Shown in pieces: positions 15,575 to 22,552 of a stretch of DNA of 36,290 nt; within the stretch, counting starts at the first letter, position 1, and each line of letters begins with the position of its first letter. The notes beneath the pieces were generated by a model. The model had not been told where the DNA came from. It was given only the letters and a program-made list of their open reading frames with translations, and did no database searches. The stretch is from assembly GCA_947487055.1 (NCBI GenBank), contig CANKVN010000014.1, forward strand, positions 1-36,290, in the 5' to 3' direction. Source of the stretch: Flavobacteriales bacterium (GTDB taxonomy: Bacteria > Bacteroidota > Bacteroidia > NS11-12g > UBA955). A program made the position numbers and the translations under genes.

Positions 15575-15940
15575 TTTAATGGTCCAATAGAATCGTTGCT
15601 AGTCTTTTCACAGCCCAGCCCTGCAACTCCTGACCCTTAACTTCTCACTTTTAACTAAAGTTTAATGGTCTGTTGGTTTAATAGTCAAATAGAAACCGTT
15701 GCCGGTCTTTTCGTAGCGCAGCTCCGCAACTCCTGACCCTTAACTTCTTACTTACAACTGAAGTTTAATGGTTTATTCGTTTAATGGTCTGTTGGTTTAA
15801 TGGTATAATAGAAACCGTTGTTGGTCTTTTCGCAGCGCAGCTCCGCAACTCCTGACTCTTAACTTTTCACTTACAACTGAAGTTTAATTGTTTAATGGTC
15901 TGTTGGTTTAATGGTATAATAGAAACCGTTGTTGGTCTTT
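15575..15940. repeat. Degenerate tandem repeat block, about 3.5 copies of a 103-119 base unit
   Basis: The non-coding stretch after the ureohydrolase-like gene holds related copies at 15575-15660 (truncated at its 5' end), 15661-15763, 15780-15882 and 15891-15940 (truncated at its 3' end). Each contains TTTAATGGT motifs, AATAGAAACCGTTG, GGTCTTTTCG, GCAGCTCCGCAACTCCTGAC, TTAACTT and CTTACAACTGAAG. Short linkers of 8-16 bases, themselves TTTAAT-rich, separate the copies. Copies 2 and 3 are the best conserved pair. There is no open frame through it, and the units are too long and too uneven for a CRISPR or a simple VNTR. Origin and function are unknown. Confidence 0.8.
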
Positions 15941-16109
15941 GTGCAGAACAGTAAGTATGGGTCAATCTTCATTCTCAGATTAAACTATTCAGTAAAAAAT
16001 CCAACTTTCTTCGCTTTTGTTTGTTAATATGGTTACCCTGCAGGACAAAGCAGGCAGAATCCGGACCCATGTCTAACATTTTCTGCATGTACTTCTCGCC
16101 TTGGGGCCT
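15941..16109. other. Intergenic remainder before the PaaE-like gene
   Basis: About 170 bases between the tandem repeats and the promoter of the reductase gene. It is AT-rich, has no convincing coding frame, and contains only a short near-repeat (CCTGCAGGACAAAGCAGG, around 16038-16055). I see no terminator or RNA gene here. Confidence 0.4.
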
Positions 16110-16117
16110 TATTTTTG
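16110..16117 (+). promoter_or_regulatory. -7 promoter box of the reductase gene
   Basis: TATTTTTG matches TAnnTTTG exactly and ends seven bases before the ATG at 16125, so the leader would be only about three bases. No good -33 element is seen at the expected spacing. Confidence 0.42.
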
Positions 16118-16124
16118 CATCGTT

Positions 16125-17201
16125 ATGTCAGAAGGATTTCACGGTATAGCCGTACACAAAGTGGTAAGAGAAACCGCCGATGCGGTGACCCTTCACCTGG
16201 ATATTCCCGTTTCGCTTACCGAAACATTTTCATACACCGCCGGACAATACCTCACCTTTGAGGCAGAAATCAACGGCGAAAAAGTACGCAGAAGCTACTC
16301 GCTGTGCACCTATGCACCTGCCGATGCCCATCCTGCCGTAACCATCAAGCGCGTAGATGGTGGCCGCATGAGCAATTACATGAACAGCAACGTAAACGAA
16401 GGCGATCTGCTGCAAGTAATGCCTCCAATGGGTAAATTTACCCTGGTTCCAGAAGCAGGAAGAAGCACCCACTATGTGTTGTTTGCCGGTGGAAGCGGTA
16501 TCACCCCTATGATGGGTATTTCCAAAGCCGTGCTCATGCATGAGCCTGGTAGCATAATTACCTTGGTTTATGCCAACCGCAATCCCGAAAGCGTTATCTT
16601 TAAAAATACGCTGGTGGAAATGGAAAAGCAGCATCCCGGTAGGTTCAAGGTTATTAACAGCTATGATCAGGCGCCTTTTACCTGGTTTGGAATGAAGGGC
16701 TACCTCACCGAAGATAAGGTGTTGAACGTGTTGCAGTCTAAAATTGGTGGTTCTTATACCGGTTTTCAGTTTTATATCTGCGGACCCTCACCCATGATGG
16801 ATGTGGTGAAAAACGGACTTTCCAAGGCCGGTGTAGCCTCCGCCAATGTGCATACGGAGTACTTTACGGCCCCTGTTTCTTCAGCCGCCAAAGCCGAGGA
16901 ATCTTCCGATACAGCCGCTTTCTCAGGTCAGGCAAGCATCAAGGTGCATGTGTATGGCAAAACCCACGAAATCACCTGCGATGACAAAACAACGGTACTT
17001 AATGCCTGTATGAAAAACGGCATTGATCCTCCCTACAGTTGCACTGTGGGTGTTTGCACCACCTGCAGGGCAAAGGTTACCAAAGGAGATTTGCACATGC
17101 TGGAACGCGAAGGCCTTACCGATGACGAAATCAACAAAGGCTATATACTCACCTGCCAGGCACTGCCCCGCAGCAGCGATATCGAACTTAGCTACGAATA
17201 A
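16125..17201 (+). CDS. PaaE-like flavin/[2Fe-2S] NAD(P)H oxidoreductase
   Basis: The 358-residue cytoplasmic protein passes electrons from NAD(P)H through FAD to a C-terminal plant-type [2Fe-2S] centre. The FAD-binding RRSYSL is at 55-60 and the nucleotide-binding GGSGITPMM at 122-130, with CGPSPMMD at 219-226. The ferredoxin domain (about 270-358) has ligands C306, C311, C314 and C344 in the order CxxxxCxxC...C. The layout matches PaaE and related oxygenase reductases, but no oxygenase subunits (paaABCD) are nearby, so the electron acceptor is unknown. The ATG at 16125 is preferred because the flavodoxin-reductase fold starts right after it; the frame's upstream TTG at 16101 lies before the promoter. 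A thioredoxin-fold gene follows after 52 bases. Confidence 0.88.
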   Translation: MSEGFHGIAVHKVVRETADAVTLHLDIPVSLTETFSYTAGQYLTFEAEINGEKVRRSYSLCTYAPADAHPAVTIKRVDGGRMSNYMNSNVNEGDLLQVMPPMGKFTLVPEAGRSTHYVLFAGGSGITPMMGISKAVLMHEPGSIITLVYANRNPESVIFKNTLVEMEKQHPGRFKVINSYDQAPFTWFGMKGYLTEDKVLNVLQSKIGGSYTGFQFYICGPSPMMDVVKNGLSKAGVASANVHTEYFTAPVSSAAKAEESSDTAAFSGQASIKVHVYGKTHEITCDDKTTVLNACMKNGIDPPYSCTVGVCTTCRAKVTKGDLHMLEREGLTDDEINKGYILTCQALPRSSDIELSYE

Positions 17202-17253
17202 TACGGCCTTGCGAGAAAAGCGCCTGTAATCGTTTCTCTACCTTCTCTTTCTT

Positions 17254-17859
17254 ATGAATCAAAACATCAACAACCACTGGGATGCCGGAATGACCTGGCA
17301 GGCCTACCGCGACCAAATAGATGAACTGCTGCTTCAGGGCAAAACCACCGGTGCCGACAACAGCGCGGCAATGCTGGATTATGCCAAGCTGAATCAGGCA
17401 CGCATGCGCCGTTTGGAGGGCCATGCCCAATTGTTACCAGAGGTGACGGCAGATTTGCAAAACCTGCCCAAAGGCTTGAAAATACTCGTTATTGCCGAGG
17501 GGTGGTGCGGTGATGCTGCCCAGGTTTGTCCGCCGGCGATGCTGTTGTTTCAGCACCTTGGTATCGAGCACCGCTACGTGCTTCGCGATCACGATACCAC
17601 ACTCATAGATCAGTTTTTAACAAATGGTGGCCGCAGCATTCCTGTTTTTATTGCGCTGGATAGCGAAGGCAATGTGCTGGGAGAAAAATGGGGGCCAAGG
17701 CCTGCAGCATTGCAGGAATTGCGCAGCAGCTGGGTTGCAGCGGGTTTGCCTTTTGAACAACAGGCGGAATTGCTGCATGGCTGGTATGCCAAAGACAAAA
17801 CAGCTGCCGTGCAACAGGAGTTGGCCCAATGGCTAAAGCTAATGGCAGCTAACCTCTGA
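17254..17859 (+). CDS. Thioredoxin-fold protein with WCGDAAQ motif
   Basis: This 201-residue, probably cytoplasmic protein has a helical N-terminal region (about 1-70) followed by a thioredoxin fold. The active-site segment AEGWCGDAAQVCP (82-93) keeps one cysteine at the classical position (C85). The second cysteine is displaced to C92, so a CxxC disulfide chemistry is unlikely. The cis-proline loop is visible as GRSIPVFIAL. Small thioredoxin-family proteins of this kind are found in Bacteroidota and Firmicutes without a settled function. The gene is downstream of the PaaE-like reductase and may be cotranscribed. It converges on rluD with the stops four bases apart, inside a hairpin. Confidence 0.75.
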   Translation: MNQNINNHWDAGMTWQAYRDQIDELLLQGKTTGADNSAAMLDYAKLNQARMRRLEGHAQLLPEVTADLQNLPKGLKILVIAEGWCGDAAQVCPPAMLLFQHLGIEHRYVLRDHDTTLIDQFLTNGGRSIPVFIALDSEGNVLGEKWGPRPAALQELRSSWVAAGLPFEQQAELLHGWYAKDKTAAVQQELAQWLKLMAANL

Positions 17860-17867
17860 GGGGTTAG
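17849..17867. terminator. Hairpin spanning both convergent stop codons
   Basis: CTAACCTC (17849-17856) can pair with GGGGTTAG (17860-17867), with one G-T pair and a TGA loop. It contains the stop of the thioredoxin-fold gene and the stop of rluD. No U-tract follows on either strand, so it is a weak bidirectional terminator or an mRNA 3'-end protective stem. Confidence 0.35.
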
Positions 17868-18877
17868 GATACGTAGCGCCGGATTTTTTCCAGCAGCTTG
17901 TCAAAATCTTCGGGCAATGCTGCTTTAAACATCATTTGTTCTCCGGTTACCGGATGGATGAAACCCAGTTCAGCAGCGTGCAGTGCCTGACGGGGCATCA
18001 TTTCAAATGCGTTTTCAATAAATGGCTTGAACTTGGGCAGGGCAGAGCCTTTGCGTATTTCGCGGCCTCCATACATTTCATCGCTGAAGAGGGGGTGGCC
18101 CTGCGAAGCCATGTGTGCACGGATCTGGTGGGTGCGGCCTGTTTCCAGTTGGCAGGCTACCAAGGAGGTGAAATAGAAATGTTCCACCACCTCATAATGG
18201 GTGATGGCCAGTTTTCCATCTTCTTCGTTTTCGAAATGCTTGCTGCGCCTGCGGTCTGCGGGATCCCTGGCAAGGTAGCCACGGATGGTACCTGAAGGGT
18301 TTTCAAAATCGCCCCACACAAGGGCCAGGTAGCGGCGGTGAATGTTGTGGTTGTAAAATTGATTGCCAAGGTGGCTGAGCGCAAATGGGGTTTTCCCCAC
18401 CACCAGTAAGCCACTCGTGTCTTTGTCTATGCGGTGAACAAGGCCAGGGCGGTGTGATTCGTCTTTTTGGGGCAATTGGCCAACGTGGTATACCAGCGCA
18501 TTGACGAGTGTGCCGCTGAAGTTGTTGTATCCAGGGTGCACCACCATGCCGGCAACCTTGTTCACCACCAACAGGTGGTCGTCTTCGTAAACAATATCGA
18601 GGGGAATGTTCTCGGGATATACTTCCTTATCCCGGGGTGGTTCCGGCAGCATAATGCGGATTTCATCACCGGGTTTGATGCGGTAATTACTCTTAACAAT
18701 CTTGCTGTTTACCTGCACACAGCCTGCATCTGCAGCTGCTTGTATTTTGGTTCTGCTGGCGTTCTGCAATCGGTGCATCAGCCATTTGTCTATGCGCATC
18801 GCCTCCTGACCCGGATCGACCAAAAACCGGTAGTGTTCAAATAAGCCAGCGTCGTCGCTCAGGAGTTCGTCTTCCAC
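17864..18877 (-). CDS. rluD: RluA/RluD-family 23S rRNA pseudouridine synthase
   Basis: The 337-residue enzyme isomerises uridine to pseudouridine in rRNA. An S4 RNA-binding domain covers about residues 26-80 (RIDKWLMHRLQNASRTKIQAA), and the catalytic domain follows. The catalytic aspartate is D151 in HRIDKDTSGLLVVGKT. Later conserved blocks are YLALVWG and LETGRTHQIRAHMA. The start is a GTG at 18877, which keeps the N-terminal FEHYRF segment typical of Bacteroidota homologues. A -7 box only four bases upstream implies a leaderless transcript. RluD specificity (helix 69 uridines) is inferred from similarity; RluC or another RluA-family activity is possible. Confidence 0.88.
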   Translation of the reverse strand: MEDELLSDDAGLFEHYRFLVDPGQEAMRIDKWLMHRLQNASRTKIQAAADAGCVQVNSKIVKSNYRIKPGDEIRIMLPEPPRDKEVYPENIPLDIVYEDDHLLVVNKVAGMVVHPGYNNFSGTLVNALVYHVGQLPQKDESHRPGLVHRIDKDTSGLLVVGKTPFALSHLGNQFYNHNIHRRYLALVWGDFENPSGTIRGYLARDPADRRRSKHFENEEDGKLAITHYEVVEHFYFTSLVACQLETGRTHQIRAHMASQGHPLFSDEMYGGREIRKGSALPKFKPFIENAFEMMPRQALHAAELGFIHPVTGEQMMFKAALPEDFDKLLEKIRRYVS

Positions 18878-18881
18878 ACTG

Positions 18882-18889
18882 CAAAGTTA
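18882..18889 (-). promoter_or_regulatory. -7 promoter box of rluD
   Basis: The minus strand reads TAACTTTG, an exact TAnnTTTG match, four bases before the GTG start at 18877. Transcription would begin at or next to the start codon. No clear -33 TTG is present at normal spacing. Confidence 0.42.
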
Positions 18890-19045
18890 CGGGCATTAAC
18901 CCTGAGTGCGGTGAAAATCTCTATCAATCCTGCATTTGAAGAAATCCTGCCCGGTTTTTTGGGGTTTAGCGTTGCGCTCTTATGGTCAGGGTAAACCAAT
19001 TATTATGCGTGGTTTGGAACGTTCTGCAGATCATTGAAAACAAAC
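18890..19045. other. Intergenic region between rluD and rlmD, first part
   Basis: About 155 bases without a coding frame or tRNA-like cloverleaf. A loose inverted repeat (GGTTTA...TAAACC, around 18963-18998) is the only structure I see. The region precedes a terminator hairpin whose U-tract is stronger on the plus strand, so a small plus-strand RNA is possible, but no TAnnTTTG box supports it. Confidence 0.3.
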
Positions 19046-19080
19046 AAAAAGGACCTGCCGGCTATGACAGGTCTTTTTTA
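19046..19080. terminator. Intrinsic terminator hairpin between rlmD and rluD
   Basis: GACCTG (19052-19057) pairs with CAGGTC (19068-19073) around a ten-base loop, flanked by five A on one side and six T on the other. It could end minus-strand transcripts from rlmD, whose stop is about 130 bases away. The longer T-run favours termination of plus-strand transcription, for which no gene is visible upstream. Confidence 0.7.
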
Positions 19081-19145
19081 TTGGATATTTGGCCGGGTAT
19101 AATTACTTGGCCCTCTTGAAATAAAACCGCGTTATGAAAATTCCA

Positions 19146-19203
19146 TTGCCTAAGGGATATAATATCCAAATAAAAAGAAACGGGTATCAAACCCTTTAGG
19201 CAA
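19146..19203. repeat. Composite inverted repeat in the rlmD 3' region
   Basis: TTGCCTAAGGG (19146-19156) is complementary to CCCTTTAGGCAA (19192-19203) with a single bulged base. Inside it lies the palindrome GGATATAATATCC (19155-19167). It starts six bases after the rlmD stop on the minus strand. It lacks a U-tract, so it may stabilise the mRNA end while the hairpin at 19046-19080 terminates. Confidence 0.5.
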
Positions 19204-19208
19204 CAGCA

Positions 19209-20609
19209 TTAACGAAGCTCCCACAATCCCACATTTTCCACATGGTGGGTGTGCGGGAACATATCTACCGGCTGAATTTTTACCAGCCTGTATTTTTCAT
19301 CCAGCAGTTTGGCATCACGGGCTTGGGTAGCCGGATTGCAGCTCACGTAAACAATGCGGGGCGGTTCGGTTTCTAAAATCCGTTTAACCACATCCGGGTG
19401 CATGCCGTCCCGGGGCGGATCGGTAATCAATACATCGGGGCGGCCGTGCTCGTTAATAAATGCCGTGGTAAGGATTTCCTTCATGTCGCCGGCATAGAAA
19501 CTGAGGTGTTCCATCCCATTGATTTTCATGTTTTCTTTGGCATCCAAAATGGCTTCGGGCACATATTCAATCCCCACCACCTGCCTGGCTTTGTCGGCTA
19601 CATAGAGCGCAATGCTGCCGGTGCCGGTATACAAATCGTAAACCAGTTCTTTTCCGCTTAGGCCGGCAAATGCTTTGGTTATGGCATAGAGCGTTTCAGC
19701 TTGCATGGAGTTGGTTTGAAAGAAACTTTGTGGACGAATTTTAAACTGCAATCCACCCAATTCTTCCATCAGGTATTCGTTGCCGTGATAGCACTGCACG
19801 GTTAAATCCTGCAAAGTATCGTTCTTTTTGGTGTTGATGACATATACCAGCGATGTTACGCGCTCAAAATGGTCGCGGATATAATCCAGCAAGGCATGGC
19901 GCTTTTCGGCATCGTCTTCGAAAAAGCTAACCAATACCATCCATTCGCCTTTTTTATTGCAGCGCAGCATCAGGTTGCGCATCATTCCCTGTTGATCCAG
20001 CAAGTCGTAGTAGGTGTAGCCGTGGGTGTCACAAAAGGCTTTTACGCCACGTTGTATCTCGTTGACATAGTCTGGCATCAGGTGGCACTTATCAATGTCT
20101 ATAACCTTGTCAAAACGGCCTGGAATGTGAAATCCAAGGGCGGTTGGTCTTATGGTGGTTTCAGGATCGAAGTGGGTAACCCAGGCGCGGTTGCTAAAGG
20201 TTAAATCCAGCTTGTTGCGGTAAGCGGTGGTTTGGGCGCTACCAAGAATGGGAAGCACTTCAAAACCGGATAACCCGGCTATGCGTTCAAACGCGTCCAC
20301 CACTTGCTGTTGCTTAAACGCAAGCTGATCTTCGTATCCAAGGTGCTGCCATTTGCAGCCGCCGCAGGTTTGAAAATGACTGCAAAAAGGGGTGATGCGC
20401 TTTTCGGAGTGGTGGTGAAACTTTACAATCCTGCCTTCCAGGTAATTTCGCTTTTTGGCAACAATTTGTACATCCCCAATATCTCCAGGGGCTGCAAACT
20501 TCACAAACACCACCTGATTGTCAATCCGGGCAATGCAATTTCCTTCGGCTACGGCAGGGCCTATTTCTACGTTTTCCAGCAGCCGGTATTTGGGCATTTT
20601 TCTCCTCAT
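19209..20609 (-). CDS. rlmD: 23S rRNA (uracil-C5)-methyltransferase RlmD/RumA family
   Basis: The 466-residue enzyme transfers a methyl group from SAM to C5 of uridine in rRNA. A TRAM-like N-terminal RNA-binding region (about 8-62) precedes a four-cysteine iron-sulfur cluster: C76, C82 and C85 in FCSHFQTCGGC, and C175 in DKCHLMP. The SAM site is YDLYTGTGSIALYVA, followed by ITDPPRDGMHPDV. The nucleophile is C424 in VSCNPATQARD. The start ATG overlaps the stop of the thioredoxin lipoprotein gene by one base (TGATG), so translation is probably coupled. The target U1939 is inferred from RlmD; RlmCD-type dual specificity is an alternative. Confidence 0.9.
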   Translation of the reverse strand: MRRKMPKYRLLENVEIGPAVAEGNCIARIDNQVVFVKFAAPGDIGDVQIVAKKRNYLEGRIVKFHHHSEKRITPFCSHFQTCGGCKWQHLGYEDQLAFKQQQVVDAFERIAGLSGFEVLPILGSAQTTAYRNKLDLTFSNRAWVTHFDPETTIRPTALGFHIPGRFDKVIDIDKCHLMPDYVNEIQRGVKAFCDTHGYTYYDLLDQQGMMRNLMLRCNKKGEWMVLVSFFEDDAEKRHALLDYIRDHFERVTSLVYVINTKKNDTLQDLTVQCYHGNEYLMEELGGLQFKIRPQSFFQTNSMQAETLYAITKAFAGLSGKELVYDLYTGTGSIALYVADKARQVVGIEYVPEAILDAKENMKINGMEHLSFYAGDMKEILTTAFINEHGRPDVLITDPPRDGMHPDVVKRILETEPPRIVYVSCNPATQARDAKLLDEKYRLVKIQPVDMFPHTHHVENVGLWELR

Positions 20610-21196
20610 CAGTGTTGTTTTTTTGCTTTTACTTGGTTTAAAATGGTGATAAATGCGGCGGGTTCATGGTAGCCTGCCAGGCAGTAGCGTTCCTCAGATT
20701 TATTTGGTGTGAGCCAGAAATACGTGGTTGGAAATCCGTTCCGCTTGCCATATCCCAGCCACAGATAAAGCTCACTGTTGCTCATACTGGTATCTCCAAA
20801 AGTAAACGTGTGGTCCTTTTCGGGATTCATTTTCACGGTCACAAAATCGGTATTCAGATTGGCTATCACTGCAGAATCTACGTAGGTTTGGCGGTCCATA
20901 ACCTTGCACCAGTAGCACCAATCGGTATACATATCCACCAACAGGATTTTATTTTCGGCGATGGCTTTTTTGTATCCGCTTTCAAAATCAAGCCAGGTAA
21001 TGGTTTTTGCCGGTGCGGGTTTTGGTGGTATTGCTTCAACCTCCGTTTTGCTGATTTTAGCCGTTGGCAGCATCACTGCCGGTGTGTCGGGGGTGGTAAA
21101 TACGGGTTTTGCATTGCTTGCAACAGCAGTTGGTTTCTTTGCTTTGCAGGCAGCAAAAGCAAGCACCAAAAGGATAAATACACCAATGTTTCTCAT
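20609..21196 (-). CDS. Thioredoxin-fold lipoprotein with CYWC active site
   Basis: The 195-residue protein has a lipoprotein signal (MRNIGVFILLVLAFAAC, acylated C17), a Pro/Ala/Thr-rich linker (about 20-65) and a thioredoxin domain of the DsbD C-terminal/thioredoxin_7 type. The redox motif is DWCYWCK (C94, C97), and the cis-proline is in NGFPTTYFWL. It probably acts in the periplasm as a disulfide reductase or folding factor. Its start overlaps the nadC stop by four bases (ATGA), and its stop overlaps the rlmD start by one base, so it is in the middle of a coupled operon. The substrate is unknown. Confidence 0.82.
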   Translation of the reverse strand: MRNIGVFILLVLAFAACKAKKPTAVASNAKPVFTTPDTPAVMLPTAKISKTEVEAIPPKPAPAKTITWLDFESGYKKAIAENKILLVDMYTDWCYWCKVMDRQTYVDSAVIANLNTDFVTVKMNPEKDHTFTFGDTSMSNSELYLWLGYGKRNGFPTTYFWLTPNKSEERYCLAGYHEPAAFITILNQVKAKKQH

Positions 21197-22053
21197 GATG
21201 GAATAGAATGGGTTTTCATGCTAATATCAAGGCTTTTTACCGTATGGGTTAGCATTCCCAGCGATATAAAATCAACCCCTGCTGCTGCATATTGCCGGAT
21301 GTTGTCTGCAGTTATGCCGCCTGAAGCTTCGGTTTCGCACCTGCCCGCAATCCATGTTACGGCTTCTTTGCAGGCATCCGGTGTGAAATTATCAAGCATA
21401 ATCCGGTCCACGAACCCTGTATTTAAGGCTTCTTTCACCTCATCCATGTTGCGTGTTTCTACCTCTATTTTGAGGTTTTTACCGTGGGTTTCAAGGTAGG
21501 TTTTGGTGCGCTGCACGGCAGCTGTAATGCCACCTGAAGAATCAACGTGGTTGTCTTTCAGCATGATCATGTCGTATAGCCCAATACGGTGGTTTTCTCC
21601 GCCACCGGTTTTCACGGCCCATTTTTCCAGCAACCGCAATCCCGGTGTGGTTTTGCGTGTGTCCAGAACTTTGGTTTTGTAGCCGTCCAGAAGTTTTACC
21701 ATGGCTGCTGTTTGGGTGGCAATACCGGATAAGCGTTGCATGAAGTTTAGCAACAGCCTCTCAGCGAGCAACAAACTGTGTACGCTGCCATGGGCTTCGG
21801 CAAGCAAGGTGCCTTTAGCAAGGTGTTCGCCGTCCTGGTGATAAATGTTCAGCGTAATTCCCGGATCTACCACTTTTAAAATCGTTTTGGCCAGTAGCAA
21901 GCCTGCAATTACCCCATTTTCCTTGAGCAGGATGCGGGAATGGCCCTTAGTTCCTGCCGGTATGCTCGCCAGGGAGGAATGGTCACCATCGCCTTGGTCT
22001 TCGTGCAGACAAAGGGTGATAAATGAAATGAGTTCGGGATTGTTGAAATCCAT
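21193..22053 (-). CDS. nadC: Nicotinate-nucleotide pyrophosphorylase (carboxylating)
   Basis: This 286-residue enzyme (quinolinate phosphoribosyltransferase) converts quinolinate and PRPP to nicotinate mononucleotide, CO2 and pyrophosphate in de novo NAD synthesis. Conserved blocks are HEDQGDGDHSS (17-27), FMQRLSGIAT (104-113), DTRKTTPGLR (131-140), GGGENHRIGL (150-159) and MLKDNHV (164-170). The C-terminal barrel has EVETRN and EASGGIT. Length is normal. It follows the DUF4783-like gene by 17 bases and overlaps the next gene by four. No nadA or nadB is in the window. Confidence 0.95.
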   Translation of the reverse strand: MDFNNPELISFITLCLHEDQGDGDHSSLASIPAGTKGHSRILLKENGVIAGLLLAKTILKVVDPGITLNIYHQDGEHLAKGTLLAEAHGSVHSLLLAERLLLNFMQRLSGIATQTAAMVKLLDGYKTKVLDTRKTTPGLRLLEKWAVKTGGGENHRIGLYDMIMLKDNHVDSSGGITAAVQRTKTYLETHGKNLKIEVETRNMDEVKEALNTGFVDRIMLDNFTPDACKEAVTWIAGRCETEASGGITADNIRQYAAAGVDFISLGMLTHTVKSLDISMKTHSIPS

Positions 22054-22070
22054 GCCTTCAAAGGTCAGGC

Positions 22071-22454
22071 TTATTTCTCAATTTTTAATTCGTGGATATT
22101 GAGCTTTGCTCCATTTCCGCGATAAAAAATGGTTGATTTATATTCCTCAGTGCCGCATTGCAGGGCTAACACCAAAAAATGCGCACCATTTTCGCTTTTG
22201 CCTTGCTGCATTTGTTTCACAACCGTGGGTTTGTGTGCATCAAAAAATCCCTGAAGGATCATTTTGGCCTGGCTTTTACTGTAAACACCTTCCTTGCCCG
22301 GGGTAGTGAGCTGCACGCTGGCACTGAAATGCCCGGCTATTTCGGTAGCATTTCCTGCGGAGAACAATTGCAGCAGTTTGTTGGCATCGTCCGCCGGTTT
22401 TGCAGAAAACGAGGAAAAAAGGGCTACAACAGCGGCGAAAATGGGTGGAAGCAT
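22071..22454 (-). CDS. Small exported DUF4783-like (NTF2-fold) protein
   Basis: This 127-residue protein has a hydrophobic N-terminus (PPIFAAVVALFSSFSA) that looks like a signal peptide but lacks basic residues before it. The rest, from DANKLLQLFSAGNATEIAGHF to the terminal LNIHELKIEK, resembles DUF4783, a Bacteroidota family with an NTF2-like fold and no known function. I know this family as a frequent neighbour of nadC, which fits here. No upstream in-frame start is possible, because a stop codon lies three codons before the ATG. It heads the operon with nadC, the thioredoxin lipoprotein and rlmD. Confidence 0.72.
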   Translation of the reverse strand: MLPPIFAAVVALFSSFSAKPADDANKLLQLFSAGNATEIAGHFSASVQLTTPGKEGVYSKSQAKMILQGFFDAHKPTVVKQMQQGKSENGAHFLVLALQCGTEEYKSTIFYRGNGAKLNIHELKIEK

Positions 22455-22508
22455 TGTCTGTCAATCATCCAATATTATGCCAAATTAACCGATTACCCCC
22501 GTAACCAT

Positions 22509-22536
22509 AAAAAAGGCCCGATAAACGGGCCTTTTT
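22509..22536. terminator. Strong rho-independent terminator after the endonuclease gene
   Basis: GGCCCG (22515-22520) and CGGGCC (22526-22531) form a perfect GC stem with a five-base ATAAA loop, flanked by six A and five T, so it works in both directions. It begins 17 bases after the stop of the endonuclease gene on the minus strand and separates that operon from the DUF4783-nadC operon. Confidence 0.88.
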
Positions 22537-22552
22537 CGTGATTTAAGTTGAT

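Noticed and set aside
15575-15940. CRISPR array
   Set aside because: Units are over 100 bases, imperfect, separated by short related linkers and not unique spacers, and no cas genes are nearby.
18878-19208. tRNA or SRP RNA in the rluD-rlmD gap
   Set aside because: No T-loop (GTTCGAATC-like), acceptor pairing or SRP tetraloop core could be found.
20666-21499. Long plus-strand open frame (277 codons) opposite the thioredoxin lipoprotein gene and nadC
   Set aside because: It lies fully antisense to two well-recognised genes, has no start signal or family resemblance and is rich in residues expected from reverse-strand reading.
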